Source of the DNA: Xylogone sp. PMI_703
Lineage: Eukaryota > Ascomycota > Leotiomycetes
Direction of reading: 5' to 3'
DNA length: 64,000 nucleotides
NCBI GenBank assembly: GCA_021399445.1
Contig: JAJTUQ010000001.1
Coordinates: forward strand, 6,820,001 to 6,884,000
The notes below the pieces were generated by a model. It saw nothing but the letters and a program-made list of their open reading frames with translations, made no database searches and was not told the DNA's origin. The position numbers and the translations under genes were made by a program. Shown in pieces: positions 11,163 through 23,604 of this stretch (within the stretch, counting starts at the first letter, position 1; the number at the start of each line of letters is the position of its first letter).

Positions 11163-12888
11163 TCAAATAAGGAGAATATCAGAAATAAGTGCGAGACTGT
11201 CTTGCCACGTAAAGTGGGGTACGTTTCGTCTTCTATTCCAGATCTCTTCCAGAATTGGTAATATCATTGCTCGATGTTGAAGTGACGAATCGAGTAATGG
11301 CAAAGAGGAAAAGATTTTTCGAAAGAACTGTTCATCTTCTCGCCTAGAAACAGATCCAATAATATACAGCGGAGCGACTAAAGAATGCAGAAGATGGGCT
11401 GTGGTTTGATTCTGAAGAATTCTCATGGTACTGACAGTAATTGTGTCCAATTGCTCAAGCTTTTCAAAGCCGTGGATCACTAAGTGAAGGTAAATGGATG
11501 CCATGCGGGTAAAAATATGTGTGATAAACCCGAGCGGATCTAAGCTCGCATCAACAGCAGAATCGTAATCGGTTGTATTCCAACCTCTTGAGGACCCGGT
11601 AAGGCCACGCTGAATCTCCCTCTCAACGTCATTAGATATTTGTTCAAATTCTGTGTAGTCGAAACGTCCTTGTCGTAAGGTTTGTATCTTACGTTCATGA
11701 AGCATAGAAATTTGTCCAATCTGAAGCATCACCCAATTCTTACAGCCTACAATATCTTCGAGCTTGATCTGAGAATCGGTAGCGAGGATGCGATGGTGGT
11801 GAAGTAGTAACTGCGGCGCCTTGCCTGCCGTTATAGAAGAGATGAGATCGAGCCAAATAATCATGCCGTTAAAGAATCTCAGGCTCACAACCTTTTCTAC
11901 AACCATGGATTCATCTGGCAGAAGATCTTTCCGCAAGATTGCTTCGGAATTCTCAGAGGCACCAAGATCCCATAAGCTCTTTTCATGGCCTTTCTGATAC
12001 ATATTCATGACTGCCCGAAGGTGTGTTTGCCACGCGTTACTACGATGATTGTACAGCTTCACAAATTGGTCAGTATCAATCTTAGAGACTCCTTAAACAG
12101 AAAAGTCACCTCGAAAATTACTAGTTGAGTAACTGCGGTCGTGACACCCAGCCCATTATATTGACAAGAGTTTTCAGCGAACTTGCTGACTGATTTTATA
12201 CATAGCTCAACGTGCTTTTCTTGCTCTACCAAAAGAGCAGCTTGGGAGAAGTGACTGGTTTCTCCAAGAATAGTCATCCGGCGATGGTACGCACTCATGG
12301 CTAGAGCTGCATGATAGAGAGGTTTTGTCCGAAGCAGGAGAGCTAATAGCCAGCCTCTTCCCCCATCCAGAATCCTTGGTTTGTACATAGGATACTGTAA
12401 CGGGAATACATTGTCTATGAAATGCATCAAGAGGACAGATTCATTCGTCGAAATAGAGAATACTGGCCGAATCATTAAATTATCGATATGTTCAGTCGAA
12501 GATGAATGCTAATTGGCATTAGAGCCATCCGCCTGTATTATACGGTTGACATACTTACCTCTAGTCTGTGTTGACTTAATCTAGGGCTGTAAGAACTCTC
12601 CACAGAATCGTTTGTGGGTTTAGGCGCGATCTTCACTATTTCAGAGTGTTTACTTGAGCTTTGGGCTGTAGATCTGCGTTTGGAGGTATGTTTTACAATC
12701 TCTTTCAGACTATTTGCAACTGTCTTTCTTTCCTTACCACTGTCCATCCAATCTGGCTTTGAACCAAACCCATAGCAAGTGATTGATAAAGATTCGCATA
12801 TCGAACACTGAGGACGAGTCTGATCGCACTTTTTCTTACGCAAGCGACAAGTCCAACAGCCCTGCTTACTGCGAAGTGGGCTGCGCAT
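11163..12888 (-). CDS. Zn2Cys6 transcription factor with Fungal_trans_2 domain
   Basis: Nuclear regulator. The N-terminus holds a canonical cluster GCWTCRLRKKKCDQTRPQCS followed by ICESLSITCYGFG. A linker KPDWMDSGKERK follows, typical of the PF11951 (Fungal_trans_2) group. The second exon has the group's signature VFPLQYPMYKP...GRGWLLALLLRTKPLYHAAL. The long last exon (11163-12062) covers the helical regulatory domain to its natural end. Two introns, near 12060-12110 and 12490-12560, give about 540 residues. The targets are unknown. It converges on the AlcR-like gene, so the two regulators have separate promoters. Confidence 0.87.
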
Positions 12889-13432
12889 TTCGACGAGATT
12901 TGGCAGTTATAAAATTGTAGTTTGATAAGAATTAAGTTAGTAACATAATATAATAGTAATCTATACGATTTTGCGCTAACTGAAGCAGACCCAGTATTGA
13001 CATGATAGATTGTTGGCGACCTGACATGACAGTATTTTTGGTAATCAGCTACGGGTGACGACAACTGCATGGAATGATGATCGCTTGGCAAGCTTCAAGC
13101 AATTATCACGGTTGGTGAGCTTCCAGAAGTTTATTCTTTGGAGTCTTGGATTGAAAATTTTTAGTAGACTCATTTTGTAGTGTACAAAGCTCATAGTTTC
13201 CCTATTTTTCTTTTGCAGAATATATTCATTAACTTCAATTACTAAAGCTTACAGGTTTGCTTCTGGGCTTTTGAGTAATTATTCGCTGCCTTCCAGTTCA
13301 CCTCAACAAAGATCTCTCTAAACGATAGACTAGTATATAATTTTTAAAGAATAAGCCAGTTATCAACATAATTCAACTGTACAAAAGTCATCAGAGCCAG
13401 GAAAATAGTACGTTCTAATCCTAACTTTGCCG
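12889..13432. other. Intergenic segment
   Basis: AT-rich region upstream of the Zn2Cys6 gene and downstream of the AIF-like gene. Nothing else seen. Confidence 0.4.
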
Positions 13433-14856
13433 CTACAACCAACTAGACAGACTCCCATCAACCAATGGCTTTAGATACTCCGTAAATAGATTTTTTCTTG
13501 ACATGGCAATTACAAACGTTGGCATCCTCCAGCCTCCAAAGTGGCCCACTACGACTTTCTTTCCAATCTGAAGACCAATAGGGCCTATATAAAACAGCAA
13601 AGTTAGCCTCGCGCCCCTTTTAAGAGTCCTTTTAGCAATGGATAACAACGAGAATACACCTGGTAGTAGAAACGCTGCACCTACGAGTGGAAATCTTGTA
13701 AGGTGTCGGCAGCTTGTTGCGCAAGATAGAAGTGAACGCTTTAGACAAGTAAAGAGCTTGCGCCCTGCTAGCCAAATACTGCTTTACCTCTAGTGCTGAC
13801 ACGTCGCCTATAGCCCATACATCCTTTGCTCCTTTAACACGGAGATACTCATCCACCTCCACGAACCCGTCGCTATTGAGCAGCTTTGAAGGTATATAAG
13901 ACGAATTAGGCGTCAATCCGAATGTCGGAATGTACATATCTGTACTTAAGCATTCTCCATCTGAGAGCGTAAGAATATGTCTTCCATCCGGTGCTAGAGA
14001 TGAGGAAACGACGTGCGTTTGGTACCTGATGGATACGTGTAGCTTAAGTAGTGAGGTTGTGGCAATGCGAGATACAAACTCGGGGCTTTGGGGTAAGATT
14101 TTGGGAGTAGTTGAGACCTTGGCGGATATTTGTTAGTGTGCCAACGCATTAAAATGAAGAATAAAAACCATTGTCCATTAGTAGTAGACGTGAAACACGT
14201 ACAAGGATGATCTTCTTCGACTGTCCGTATTCACATCCCAGCTCACCAGCGACCTCAACCCCCGTCACACCGGCACCAGCTACGACAATCATTTTCGCAT
14301 TCTTCACTTGCGACTGGAAATCATGCAGAGCAACCTTTGTTGTTTCTGTTGATCCCAGTCCCTTAAATGGCGTAGGCTCTGTCGTACGAGAGCCCGTAGC
14401 AAGAACAAGAAAGTCATATTCAAGTGTTACATGTCCGGTGTCGCTGGAAACCCGAACATTTTTAGCCTCAAGATTGAGACTCTCCGCTGATCCTATGATG
14501 AATTCAAATTGAGAGTTTGTATATTTAGCAAAGCCAGGAGCAATAACCTGGAAAAGCCTCTCATCGTCGAATTGCCCGGGAATAATACTGCGGGCCGATG
14601 CCATATTCCCATAATGGTGCGTATTTGGAGACACGAGTGTTACCTTGACAGGTCCAGCCTTTGAGGAATGTTTCAAGATTCCATGTGCAGTAGTGATTCC
14701 CGCGTAGGAGGCTCCGAGAATGACGATGTTCTTCATTGTTTGAGAGGTAGAAGTCGGATTAGTTGTTTGCTGAAAATATCGCGCCGTAAGCAAGGTGAAT
14801 ATAACATTAATGGCTTGTTGGGCAATGCTTGCGGCGAGACGAAGAATACAAAACAT
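13433..14856 (-). CDS. AIF/FSP1-like FAD-NAD(P)H oxidoreductase
   Basis: Pyridine nucleotide-disulphide oxidoreductase of the apoptosis-inducing-factor/AIFM2 type, expected to reduce quinone-like substrates. A hydrophobic N-terminal helix (LAASIAQQAINVIFTLL) suggests membrane attachment. The FAD Rossmann motif is NIVILGASYAGITTA. LVLATGSRT follows, then the NAD(P) motif MIVVAGAGVTGVEVAGELG, then the second FAD motif VKGAKDVWAIGDVSALE. The C-terminal exon ends FTEYLKPLVDGSLSSWL. Introns lie near 14140-14170 and near 13650-13690. All cofactor motifs are intact. It could be a tailoring or protective quinone reductase for the left-hand cluster. Confidence 0.86.
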
Positions 14857-15558
14857 TGTGGATCTGAGCTGAGGGTTGGGATTTAAGATAATGTAAATAC
14901 CGACCTGAGAGCCACGGTGCTACTTAAGTAAGCATGGTGAACAGCTCAGTTAAGAATTTATGCTGCATTATTTCTGCTGAGCAATCGTATTCCTACTAAA
15001 TTAGATGCGCTGGGTACAACTAGGTGTAAGTTGAAGCGGTACTGCATTCATGCGGACTACGCGTCCATTACCTCCGCCCTCAGTAGCCAACCAGAAATTG
15101 GAGCGCAGTGCTTAGAAATGAAATGAGAATACTTTATCAACTATTGCTCACAATGTCCAGAGAATAATACATATGTTTCCGAGGTAGTCGGTTCAGGACC
15201 ACAGAATGCCACGACCTTATCAAGTATTGATATTTTGTAGCGAATCAGATTGTGATCCGCGCCAATAGCCAATCACAGAGAGATCCGCCGGAGTTCTAAT
15301 ATAGCTTGCCGGGGTCGTACGCCCGCCCTTACAGTATTTATCAGCAATAAATCAATATCAGGCCGTAAAGTTACAGCAAGGGAATTGCGTGTTACAAACC
15401 CAAAACTAGCTTGCACATGATTCTTAACATTCCTAATTAAACAATTCTAAAATACAAAACGTTTCAACCCAAGAAATTTCAAACCCCAATACCAACCGTA
15501 GCCCATGATATTCCAAATAGTACTGTCGTTTTCTCAACCGGCGATTTGTCAGAGTAAC
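14857..15558. other. Intergenic segment
   Basis: AT-rich spacer between two minus-strand genes. It holds the promoter of the AIF-like gene and the 3' region of the small secreted protein gene. Confidence 0.4.
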
Positions 15559-16250
15559 TTAGCATGAGACACCGGTGATAGTTTGAGGAGGTCCAACGGC
15601 CCAGGTATCTGGAGCAATATTGACAAGTGTCGCGGATCCATCGACATACTGGAATGTACAAGACGGGAGGTTGGCATAAGTGGAGACGAGAGTGGATATA
15701 GAGAGCACATTGTCTATTGTATTTATTAGCTTCATGTAAGAAGATAAAATTAGCTACAAGGCAAGAAGCATAAACTTACTGGTTGGCGTGAAAGTGCCAT
15801 CAAGAGGCACGGTCAATGTGTACTTCGCATCGGCGGCGCCATCGAATTCAATCGTGATGGACCCTGCTGGCGGAGCAGAGCCTCCGGTACAAGAAATAGA
15901 ATTTACGGTCTGGGGAGGCCCGACAACCCATGTGCCTGGAGGTCCTTCGACCAATTCAGGTGGGTAATCAACTGTGGAGAGCGTGCATTGAGTTGCGATG
16001 TCAATGGAGGATGTGATAGAGGAGATTGAAAGGCCGTTATCTAGATTGAGGTTAGTCGTTGAGCAAAATAGTACCATAGATAGGATAACTGACTAGTGGC
16101 AGTTGGTGTTCCATCAAGAGGAACGTCGATGGTATAGCCTGCTCCAGCAGCACCGTTAAAGGTGACGCTGGCGCTGTCACGTTGTTTTAAGGATGTAGGA
16201 AGAGCATTGGCGAGAGCCACGCAGGAGATGAGACTGATAACGTTCTTCAT
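15559..16250 (-). CDS. Small secreted protein with two internal repeats
   Basis: No named family recognised. The N-terminus MKNVISLISCVALANALPTS is a signal peptide, and KQR follows. The mature part consists of two homologous units of about 75 residues. Each runs from FNGAAGAGYTIDVPLDGT or FDGAADAKYTLTVPLDGT, through LSIS, to a tail GTWVVGPPQTVNSISC or DTWAVGPPQTITGVSC. Each unit carries two cysteines. One intron falls at the same place and phase in both units, just after the P-T of DGTPTAT and DGTFTPT. So the unit was duplicated together with its intron. It is a secreted, possibly disulphide-bonded protein of unknown role; an effector or surface protein is possible but not shown. Confidence 0.8.
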
Positions 16251-17692
16251 ATTGAGAATGAAAATTATGAGATGTTTAGGTAGTAGAAGTAGCTATATAA
16301 GGCTTGATGTTTGATTCTGCTTGGTGTTTGATGCAGAAGTGAGTTTGACTGCGTAGGGTCCGGTTGCTTTATAGAAATTCATTCTCATACTAAAAATGAG
16401 AATTCTTGGAGCTGAATGAATTACGAGACACCCTAAGTCCAAGACCTGACAACTTCCGTAACATTACATCATAATCTCTAATACGAAGTAAAGTGAAGCC
16501 TTGAATTGTGCATAGCCATGCTTGCCGTTCTTTACATGGCAAAACAGTCCAATGAGAAAAAGCTGGGAAATCCTAGATATACGAGATATCTTCAGGGTGA
16601 TGCTTACAGTTTGAAAGAAGATGAGTACGTATATCTTAGCATAAAAACGCAGGCACTTCAGAGGCAGCAGAGCCTCCTTTCGTTATGAAATGTTATGCAT
16701 CCAAACCGGAGAAACCCCGCCTCATTTGGTCCATCTGAGTCAGAAATCTGAAACGAACTTGGCAGTACGCTGACATTACAGTAAAAATGCGCGATCTCTC
16801 GGTACCAAAATCATAATTTGAACAAGCACCGAAGCCCTGCGTCAAGATGGGCTGTACGAATGTCGCGAGTTTTATTTTTGGAACTGTGGGCTGAGGCCAC
16901 AAAAATGGCGACTGCGCCCATCGAGCTAGATGATGACGCTCGCATAATGTGGTCGAGTGTATTATTATTCTTTGAGAGGATTTCAGCTTGAGGATGATGT
17001 GGATGAATCCCGGTTTCAGCCTTATATCAGTGAGGCTGGGGGATCATGGGATGTCACGTTACGTAAATGTGGTTGTAAAAACGTAATTCCCAATCGGTCG
17101 AATCACCTCCTCTACTACCTTAACACCTGACACCGTATATTCAACTACAAACCACCTCTTATTGTAATATCTAGTTACTAGCCAAAAAGGATATTCATTG
17201 GTTTCATTGCCTACGATTCCATGTCTTGAGCACCCTGCTGGCCTCCGCCGTGGTACTGGTAAGTTAGCTTAATTAAAGGATTAGAGTTCAACTACCGCAG
17301 GACTATTGCCATAATTATTGGCATAAGTAAACAAGAATATCATACTGCGTGAAAAAACAATTATTCTGAGTATATTATCACTGTGTAGTAGAAAGGAACG
17401 TTCAAAGAGAAAAATCGAAGGTGTCTTGGTAAGTTGGCGTACTCTCAATGGTAGTACTGCGGCTGAGAGTACTCGGACGTAAGTGCAAATAAACCGTGTA
17501 TGTCATCCTACAGCATATCAAGGTATAATACTTCAGAAGAAATTACTCTAAGGTGTAGTCATCAACCTGATCTACTTGCAGTTGTAGTACTCCGAATCTG
17601 AAAATAGTTTCGGCCCCACCCCCTTAAGCTATCAAACTTCTTATACGCCTAAGAGGCATACTTCTAGTCAACTTTTCAGAAAGTCGCTCCGA
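16251..17692. other. Intergenic segment
   Basis: Promoter of the secreted repeat protein, then AT-rich sequence. Short frames at 16506-16688 and 16693-16902 do not look like proteins. Confidence 0.4.
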
Positions 17693-18410
17693 TTATCTAT
17701 CCCTATGTGCGCCAGCCATCGCCCGCGCTAGCGGCTGCATAAATTCACGAAGTCGTCTTGGAGTTGGAATAACTTCAGTAGTGGAGTCAATGTTGTGGGA
17801 GAGAGTCGGCGAGGGTAATGGTAACTGCGAATATGGAATCCATTTGAGCCCCCTCCCGTGCCTGCCATACCAGACCACGAGGGTATTCAGAGGTTAGTTT
17901 TAGCCATACTCAACCATAGCCTGGTTCCAATAGGCTGGATGGGAGCCAACAACAAACTCTAGTATGGAGGTCAAATAGGATGTTGATTTTAGGGAATGAG
18001 CAAAAATTCTCATTGCATTGAAAAGGTTTGCACTGCCTGCTAGATTGGTGAGCCCTTGACTGACCTTTTCCGAATTTAGCTGGCAGCAGTCGTGGTAGAG
18101 GATCCGAAACAGGTCGCCTTCGATACTAGTCCATCCACCACCACTCTCCTTCGACTCACTCAAGACTGCCAGTAAAGCAGCTCCGCCCACTTTTCGGAAT
18201 AGAAACAGATTATCTTCCTGTTAAGATTAGCGCGTGATAGTCTGTTGTTATTGTTATTAGGTTTAACAAGTACCATTTAACCGCATGATCGAGCGATAGC
18301 AAAATCGAACCAAAAGAAGTTGGATATAGATATAAAGACACCACCACAGAATCATACACAAAGTTGAGTGAAGGTATTAACGCAGGTACGGGGATTTGGC
18401 GTTGACGCAT
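17693..18410 (-). CDS. Hypothetical protein, three-exon model
   Basis: I do not recognise a family. A 3-exon reading holds together. Exon 1 begins MRQRQIPVPALIPSLNF. Exon 2 (EDNLFLFRKVGGAALLAVLS to ...PAYWNQAMVE) enters after an ACAG acceptor. Exon 3 (HGRGLKWIPYSQ to ...AGAHRDR) is joined through a 51-nt intron GTATGG...TATGGCAG that contains an ACTAAC branch site. The product is about 185 residues with no signal peptide or transmembrane segment. Exon 1 is the weakest part. It may be a real lineage-specific gene or a fragment of a larger one. Confidence 0.4.
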
Positions 18411-19408
18411 AAATGGGATCCAATGCGCTTATGACACCATAAAGGATTTGAGGGATAGCGAGTCTTGATATAGGGCGTTATCATCATTTGAGATTATCTA
18501 GTCTATCCTTGTAATTTATGTTTGACGAATTTTGTTTCAACAACTTTTCAGCTCTTTAGACAAAAGTTACTACTTAGGTGTTAATGTAATACGGAGTACC
18601 TACGGTTCTATCCCTACATACTTCATCGCTTATACGTCATAGCAAACCTTTTTTTGGAAAAAGTATTTATAAAACCTCTGAACAACGACTGGGATTTATG
18701 ATACCCTGAATATCGGCTCTAGCCTAATGAGGTAACTTTGGCGCGAGCGAATCGATATATACGAGCTCAGCGTAACTCTTAACTTAGAATCCCTACTCAA
18801 CATCGTCGTCACTTACTACACGATATCCCAGCATTCGATGAGTGACACAGCAGGCAAAAGCAATTCTTGTGGAATTACAAACCAAAACCCGAGAAACACA
18901 ACCGATTTTATGCAGCCAAGTCAGTTATTCGCTATAAATGTATAGCAAATACTGGGCACATCTAGAGTGGATAAATAGAATCTCATTCTCGTTGATTCTA
19001 ACTTGATATAAAATACTTCCGAGAGCATGACAGTTCTAGATTGCGAAGTGTAACAGCGTGTTGGTCTTGACCGACAGCCGTCCTTCCTATGCGGGTAATG
19101 TGCGAGGGGCTGCCAAGCGGATTCAGATAGCGGGTGCGACCGAACAACCATTGAGATACGCGCGCCCAGCATCGCCCAGATCTGCCCAGATCTTGGGGTA
19201 ATATCGTACTGATACACACACGCAGAAACAGGCAGGAGCATCACTTTTGACGGGGATTATGCCAGATGCAGAGTCAATCTCGGGAATCACCACTGCAATG
19301 CAGGAAATTGCGACAGTCGTGTGCAGGTACTATATGAAGACAGCCGGCCGTTCCTGGTCTTTGCTCATCAGTGCGATTTAAGAATTGCATGTATCTCGTA
19401 TTGCAAAG
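18411..19408. other. Intergenic segment
   Basis: Promoter region of the M28 peptidase. Overlapping frames at 18921-19244 on the minus strand read as shadow or chance sequence. No gene supported. Confidence 0.4.
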
Positions 19409-21150
19409 ATGAAGCTCTCAATTGCTCTCTCAGTTATTGGCATCTCTGCTACCTGCCTTGCAGTTCCAACTGGGGCTGAGAAAAGGGCTCTCCCTCTTGT
19501 AGAATCAGTAAGTTAACAAGTTGACCTGCTGTTCACACTGAACATTTTAGATCAATTGGCCCTGGCCCGACTAAATGCTGATCTTACATATAGAACAAAC
19601 TGCGAAGAGTCCTGTTACGCTCGGAGCTCCTAGCAAAAGCGCAGACTTTGGAGGGATTCGCATACTCTACTCCACAAAGGAACAGAGTCATTGGTAGCCC
19701 GGGGCATGAGGCGACTATCAATTGGGTTGTTGACAGCTTGAAGGCTTTGGACTATTATAATGTCACCACTCAGCTCTTCACTGTGCCTCTGGGCACCTCT
19801 TCTTTTACAGCAGGAGGAGTCACATATGAATCCATTCTAATGACATTCACGCCGGCTGGTAATCCAGTGGCGCCACTCGTAGCGGTGCCAAACTTGGGCT
19901 GTGAAGCTGTAAGCACTCGTTTCTGGTTCCCACGATCTTATAATATCTTGCTAATTGAGACTTGTATTAGTCTGATTATTCAGCAGATGTTGCTGGAGCC
20001 ATCGCACTCGTTTCTCGAGGATCTTGCGATTTTGGTCTTAAATCGGCTTTCGCGGGAGCAGCCGGAGCTGTAGGTGTAGTAATCTATAATAATGTTGTGG
20101 GACCCCTTTCTGGTACACTCGGTCAAGAAACCCGCCCAGAAGGTCCATACCCACCGACCTCTGGTATATCACAGGCTGATGGCCTCGCCTTGCTTGATGC
20201 TCTCGGCGCAGGACCAGTGGCAGCAGACCTCAATATTATACTAACCGATACCCCTACGTAGGTTTCTTTCTTATTAATATACACTAGATAAGGCATACTA
20301 ATACCTTCATAGGTATAACGTTATTGCAGAGACCAGGGGTGGAGATCATGAGAATGTCCTTCATGTAGGCGCTCACTCCGACTCTGTTGATGCTGGCCCA
20401 GGTATCAACGATAATGGCTCCGGATCTATTGCACTTCTTGAAATTGCCACACAACTCGTGAAGTTTAGTGTCAATAATGCTGTTCGCTTTTCTTGGTGGG
20501 CCGCGGAAGAAGAAGGTTTGATCGGGGCTACTCGTTATGTTGAATCACTCAGTGAAGACGAGCTTGATAAGATTCGTCTCTACCTCAACTTTGATATGAT
20601 TGCGTCGCCTAACTATGTCTATGCAATCTATGATGGTGATGGATCAGCCTTCGGCACCTCCGGACCAGCGGGAAGTGCTGAAGCCGAGAAGCTATTCCAA
20701 GACTTTTTCACTAAGGAAGAAGGCTTGCCATGGACCGAGACTGAATTTGACGGTCGCTCGGACTATGATCCTTTCCTTGATGCCGGCATTCCAAGCGGAG
20801 GGTTATTCACTGGGGCTGAGGGTATCAAAACCGAAGAAGAAGCTGCTATCTTTGGAGGAAAGGCTAACGTAGCTTATGATATCAACTACCATGGTGCGGG
20901 GGATAACGGTAAGTCTGCCTCTATAGAAACAAAGGAACATGGAATTAATATTGTTTCAGTCAAAAATCTCAATATTGGAGCCTTTCTTCATAATGCCAAG
21001 GCTATTGCCCACAGCATCGCCACGTACGCAAGAAGCTGGGATAGTTTACCACCAAAACCAGCTAAGAGGGAAATCAAAAGAGCATCTCTGGGGAAAACAA
21101 AAGAGGCCCCTGCACCTCGTGCTGTCGGTCATGATAAGTGGCTGTCTTAA
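19409..21150 (+). CDS. Secreted M28 aminopeptidase with PA domain
   Basis: Zinc aminopeptidase of the aminopeptidase Y type that trims N-terminal residues from extracellular or vacuolar peptides. The signal peptide is MKLSIALSVIGISATCLA. A protease-associated domain around CDFGLKSAFAGAAGAVGVVI follows. The M28 zinc site is complete: HVGAHSDSVDAGPGINDNGSG gives His and bridging Asp, WWAAEEEGLIGA the catalytic Glu and zinc Glu, YLNFDMIASP the Asp, and DINYHGAGDN the last His. Introns lie near 19508-19591, 19905-19960, 20260-20312 and 20910-20957. The last one is also readable in frame. The C-terminus adds a basic tail (KPAKREIKRASLGKTK). It forms a secreted degradative set with the next two genes, all on the plus strand. 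Confidence 0.9.
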
Positions 21151-21726
21151 TTGATATGGACAAGTTGCAAGCTAGTGAGGCAAAGGTTCCATAGATCCGA
21201 GTAATCTAATGAAGCATTACTCCCATCAGTCCTTATTCGTATCTCGCTATGTAAATTTATTGAAATTCCTGCGCGTTTAAGCTTATACAGGCTCCTCTGG
21301 TCCGTACTCAGTTGTCGAGGTGGCATTCGGTTACTATTTCACCGAACTATAAACTGGAGCTTCTAAATCGCGGGGTTAGTCCCGTCGCTCGCACTACCGA
21401 GAAATAATATTGGTGGATGAATTTGCAAGTCACTGGATTACCAAACTAACCTGCACAAATTTATTGTTCCCAGCTTAGCTATCTAGATGAATTGTTAGTC
21501 GCGGGGTAAGTTAAAAACAAGAATTTGATAGGTAATGGGCGAAAAAGGTTGAAAAGCTTGCCGGATCAAAGGAAGGGGTAATGGTGGACCGGTAGATCGG
21601 TTGCAATAGTAGAGGAAATGCAGATTGGCTTATGGTGTATAAATGAAGCCAAATACTTATTCCAACCTTTTGAATTTTGACCTACAGTAATCTGCGAAAC
21701 ATCATTACACCTAACCAGCAGTTGAA
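21151..21726. other. Intergenic segment
   Basis: Spacer between the M28 peptidase and the esterase, including the esterase promoter. No ORF. Confidence 0.45.
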
Positions 21727-23007
21727 ATGAAGACTGTTAGTATCATACCTATGCTCGCTGCCCTGGCAGCAGCATCTCCAGCCTCACCACTTGAGGCTCG
21801 AGACTGCAATCATGATAACTGCTTAGTATGTCAAAATTTACAAAGCTAGCATAGATTTTTTATAATTGACGTTCCTTTAGAGAGCCATGATCCAGTCGGC
21901 TTCTGGATTTTGTGCTACTTACACTTCAATGCCAACTCCGACTTCTTTACCCACTTGGGCAACTGCATGTAGTGCTCCGGACACAACTTCACGAATCTTG
22001 AGTGGTTGTGCGTGTCTTCCGACTCCGACATCTACGCCTCCGCCTCCACCTCCAATACCAACGATTTACCTTGCCGGTGATAGCACAGAAGCACCCGATG
22101 GAGGTCATAATGGAACAGAAGGTTGGGGCCAGTACTTGCACTACAGCTTTGACTCTAGTCTTGTACACGTGGATAATCTTGCCGTTGCGGGACGCAGTGC
22201 ACGTAGCTACACGAGAGAAGGCCGATTTGACCATATTGCAACTTTGTTAAAGCCTGGTGATTGGGTGTTCATCGAGTTTGGACATAATGACGGCGGTAGT
22301 CCTTACCCAGCTAGCAGTGATATTGGAAGAGCCGACTGCCCTGGTGCCGGTGAGCAAGCAATCCACGCCTTAGACTTAGAACTGCGTATAGCTAACTATG
22401 AATTATACAGGAAACGAAACTTGTCCAACCGTCTACAAGTGAGTTCACTTCTAGAATTATTACTTAGAAATAAGCTCATTCTTTGCAGTAACGAGACGGA
22501 GATTGTCCAGACCTATCCTACGTACTTGATTGAGGCATCCAAACTGTTCTTGGCAAAGGGTGCCAAAGTCGTCCTCTCATCTCCCACTCCAGATAACCCC
22601 TGGGAGACCGGTACTTACGTCTATGCTCCTAACCGTTTCACATATTATGCTTGGTAAGTTCTCCAATCACAACCAACCATTACATGTAGAAAATTAACCA
22701 AGATCATCCAACTAGGCTTGCAGCTAGCGAACTAGGCGGCCCTGCTGCAGGTGTTTACTTTGTCTCGCATGGCGAATATGCCGCACAAGCCATGAAGAAT
22801 CTGGGTCCAGAGATAGTGGATGAGAATTACCCTATGGACCATACCCACACGGCGCCGTATCTTGCAGATATAGTTGCACAGAGCTTCGTTTTAGGACTTA
22901 AATGTGGGACGAGCCCTGTTCAAGACTGGATAGTTAACGCAACAGCAAGGATTGAGGGTCCAATTCTAGGAACGTGCATATTAGCAAATTCCACTTTACC
23001 CGTATAA
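21727..23007 (+). CDS. Secreted rhamnogalacturonan-acetylesterase-like GDSL esterase
   Basis: SGNH-fold esterase of the CE12 type that deacetylates pectin. The signal peptide is [21 protein letters not shown] small Cys-rich N-terminal module (CNHDNCLRAM...FCATYT...CACL) and a proline-rich linker [10 protein letters not shown] follow. The catalytic domain has block [10 protein letters not shown] with the nucleophile Ser, then [11 protein letters not shown], then [10 protein letters not shown] with the Asn. Its final block [12 protein letters not shown] carries the Asp and His. Introns lie near 21823-21880, 22350-22410, 22438-22488 and 22656-22716. All catalytic residues are present. The N-terminal Cys-rich module is an addition to the minimal enzyme and may be for adhesion. 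Confidence 0.87.
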
Positions 23008-23582
23008 CGGGCTTATTAGTTGATATTTGCAGGAGAAATGGATACTAGAGAGCTGATTATCACAATGTTTCAAAATTATAAAATTTTTATAAAATGAGGG
23101 TCGATTAATAATGAAATGGTATGATTAAAAACGTTCTCTCCCTAGATTAGTACAGTAAACCGGACCTGTCAAGAGCTGCTTCTGTGATAGAATTAGCATG
23201 AGTAAGTGTTAGTATTAGTAACTCGGAGAATCAAATGTCCACGGAACTTCCAGCTTTGATGTCTTAGACAACGAGAGCTTTGGAAGTTCGGTTCTCTTCT
23301 GCCGACACAAGGCTCCGGTTTACGGAGCAGCAATTAAGTTACTCCGGAGCGGTTCCAGCCCTGTTTCATCTTTCTACCTCCTAGCTTTCGTCCTAGCTTT
23401 CGAGCTTCGCGGTTTCACGTCGGCCACACCTCTGTAGTAGTAAACTGCTGGAGTGCCGGGAATAAGTTTTTACTGTCCGGGCGGAAGATTCGGAGCGAGA
23501 TCCCACATCTTCTTACCGGGCTTAAGCCACATGAATATCCTATTTGGGAAAGTGCTGACTACGCCATCACCTGATTAGCCGA

Positions 23583-23604
23583 GTAACTGCCGACCGGCAG
23601 TTAC
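23583..23604. repeat. 22-bp palindrome
   Basis: GTAACTGCCG and CGGCAGTTAC are perfect 10-base inverted arms around a 2-base centre. It could be a regulator site or a remnant of a mobile element end. Confidence 0.6.

Noticed and set aside
18921..19244. Overlapping minus-strand ORFs upstream of the aminopeptidase
   Set aside because: Two frames open over the same DNA with no domain, no signal peptide and no splice support.
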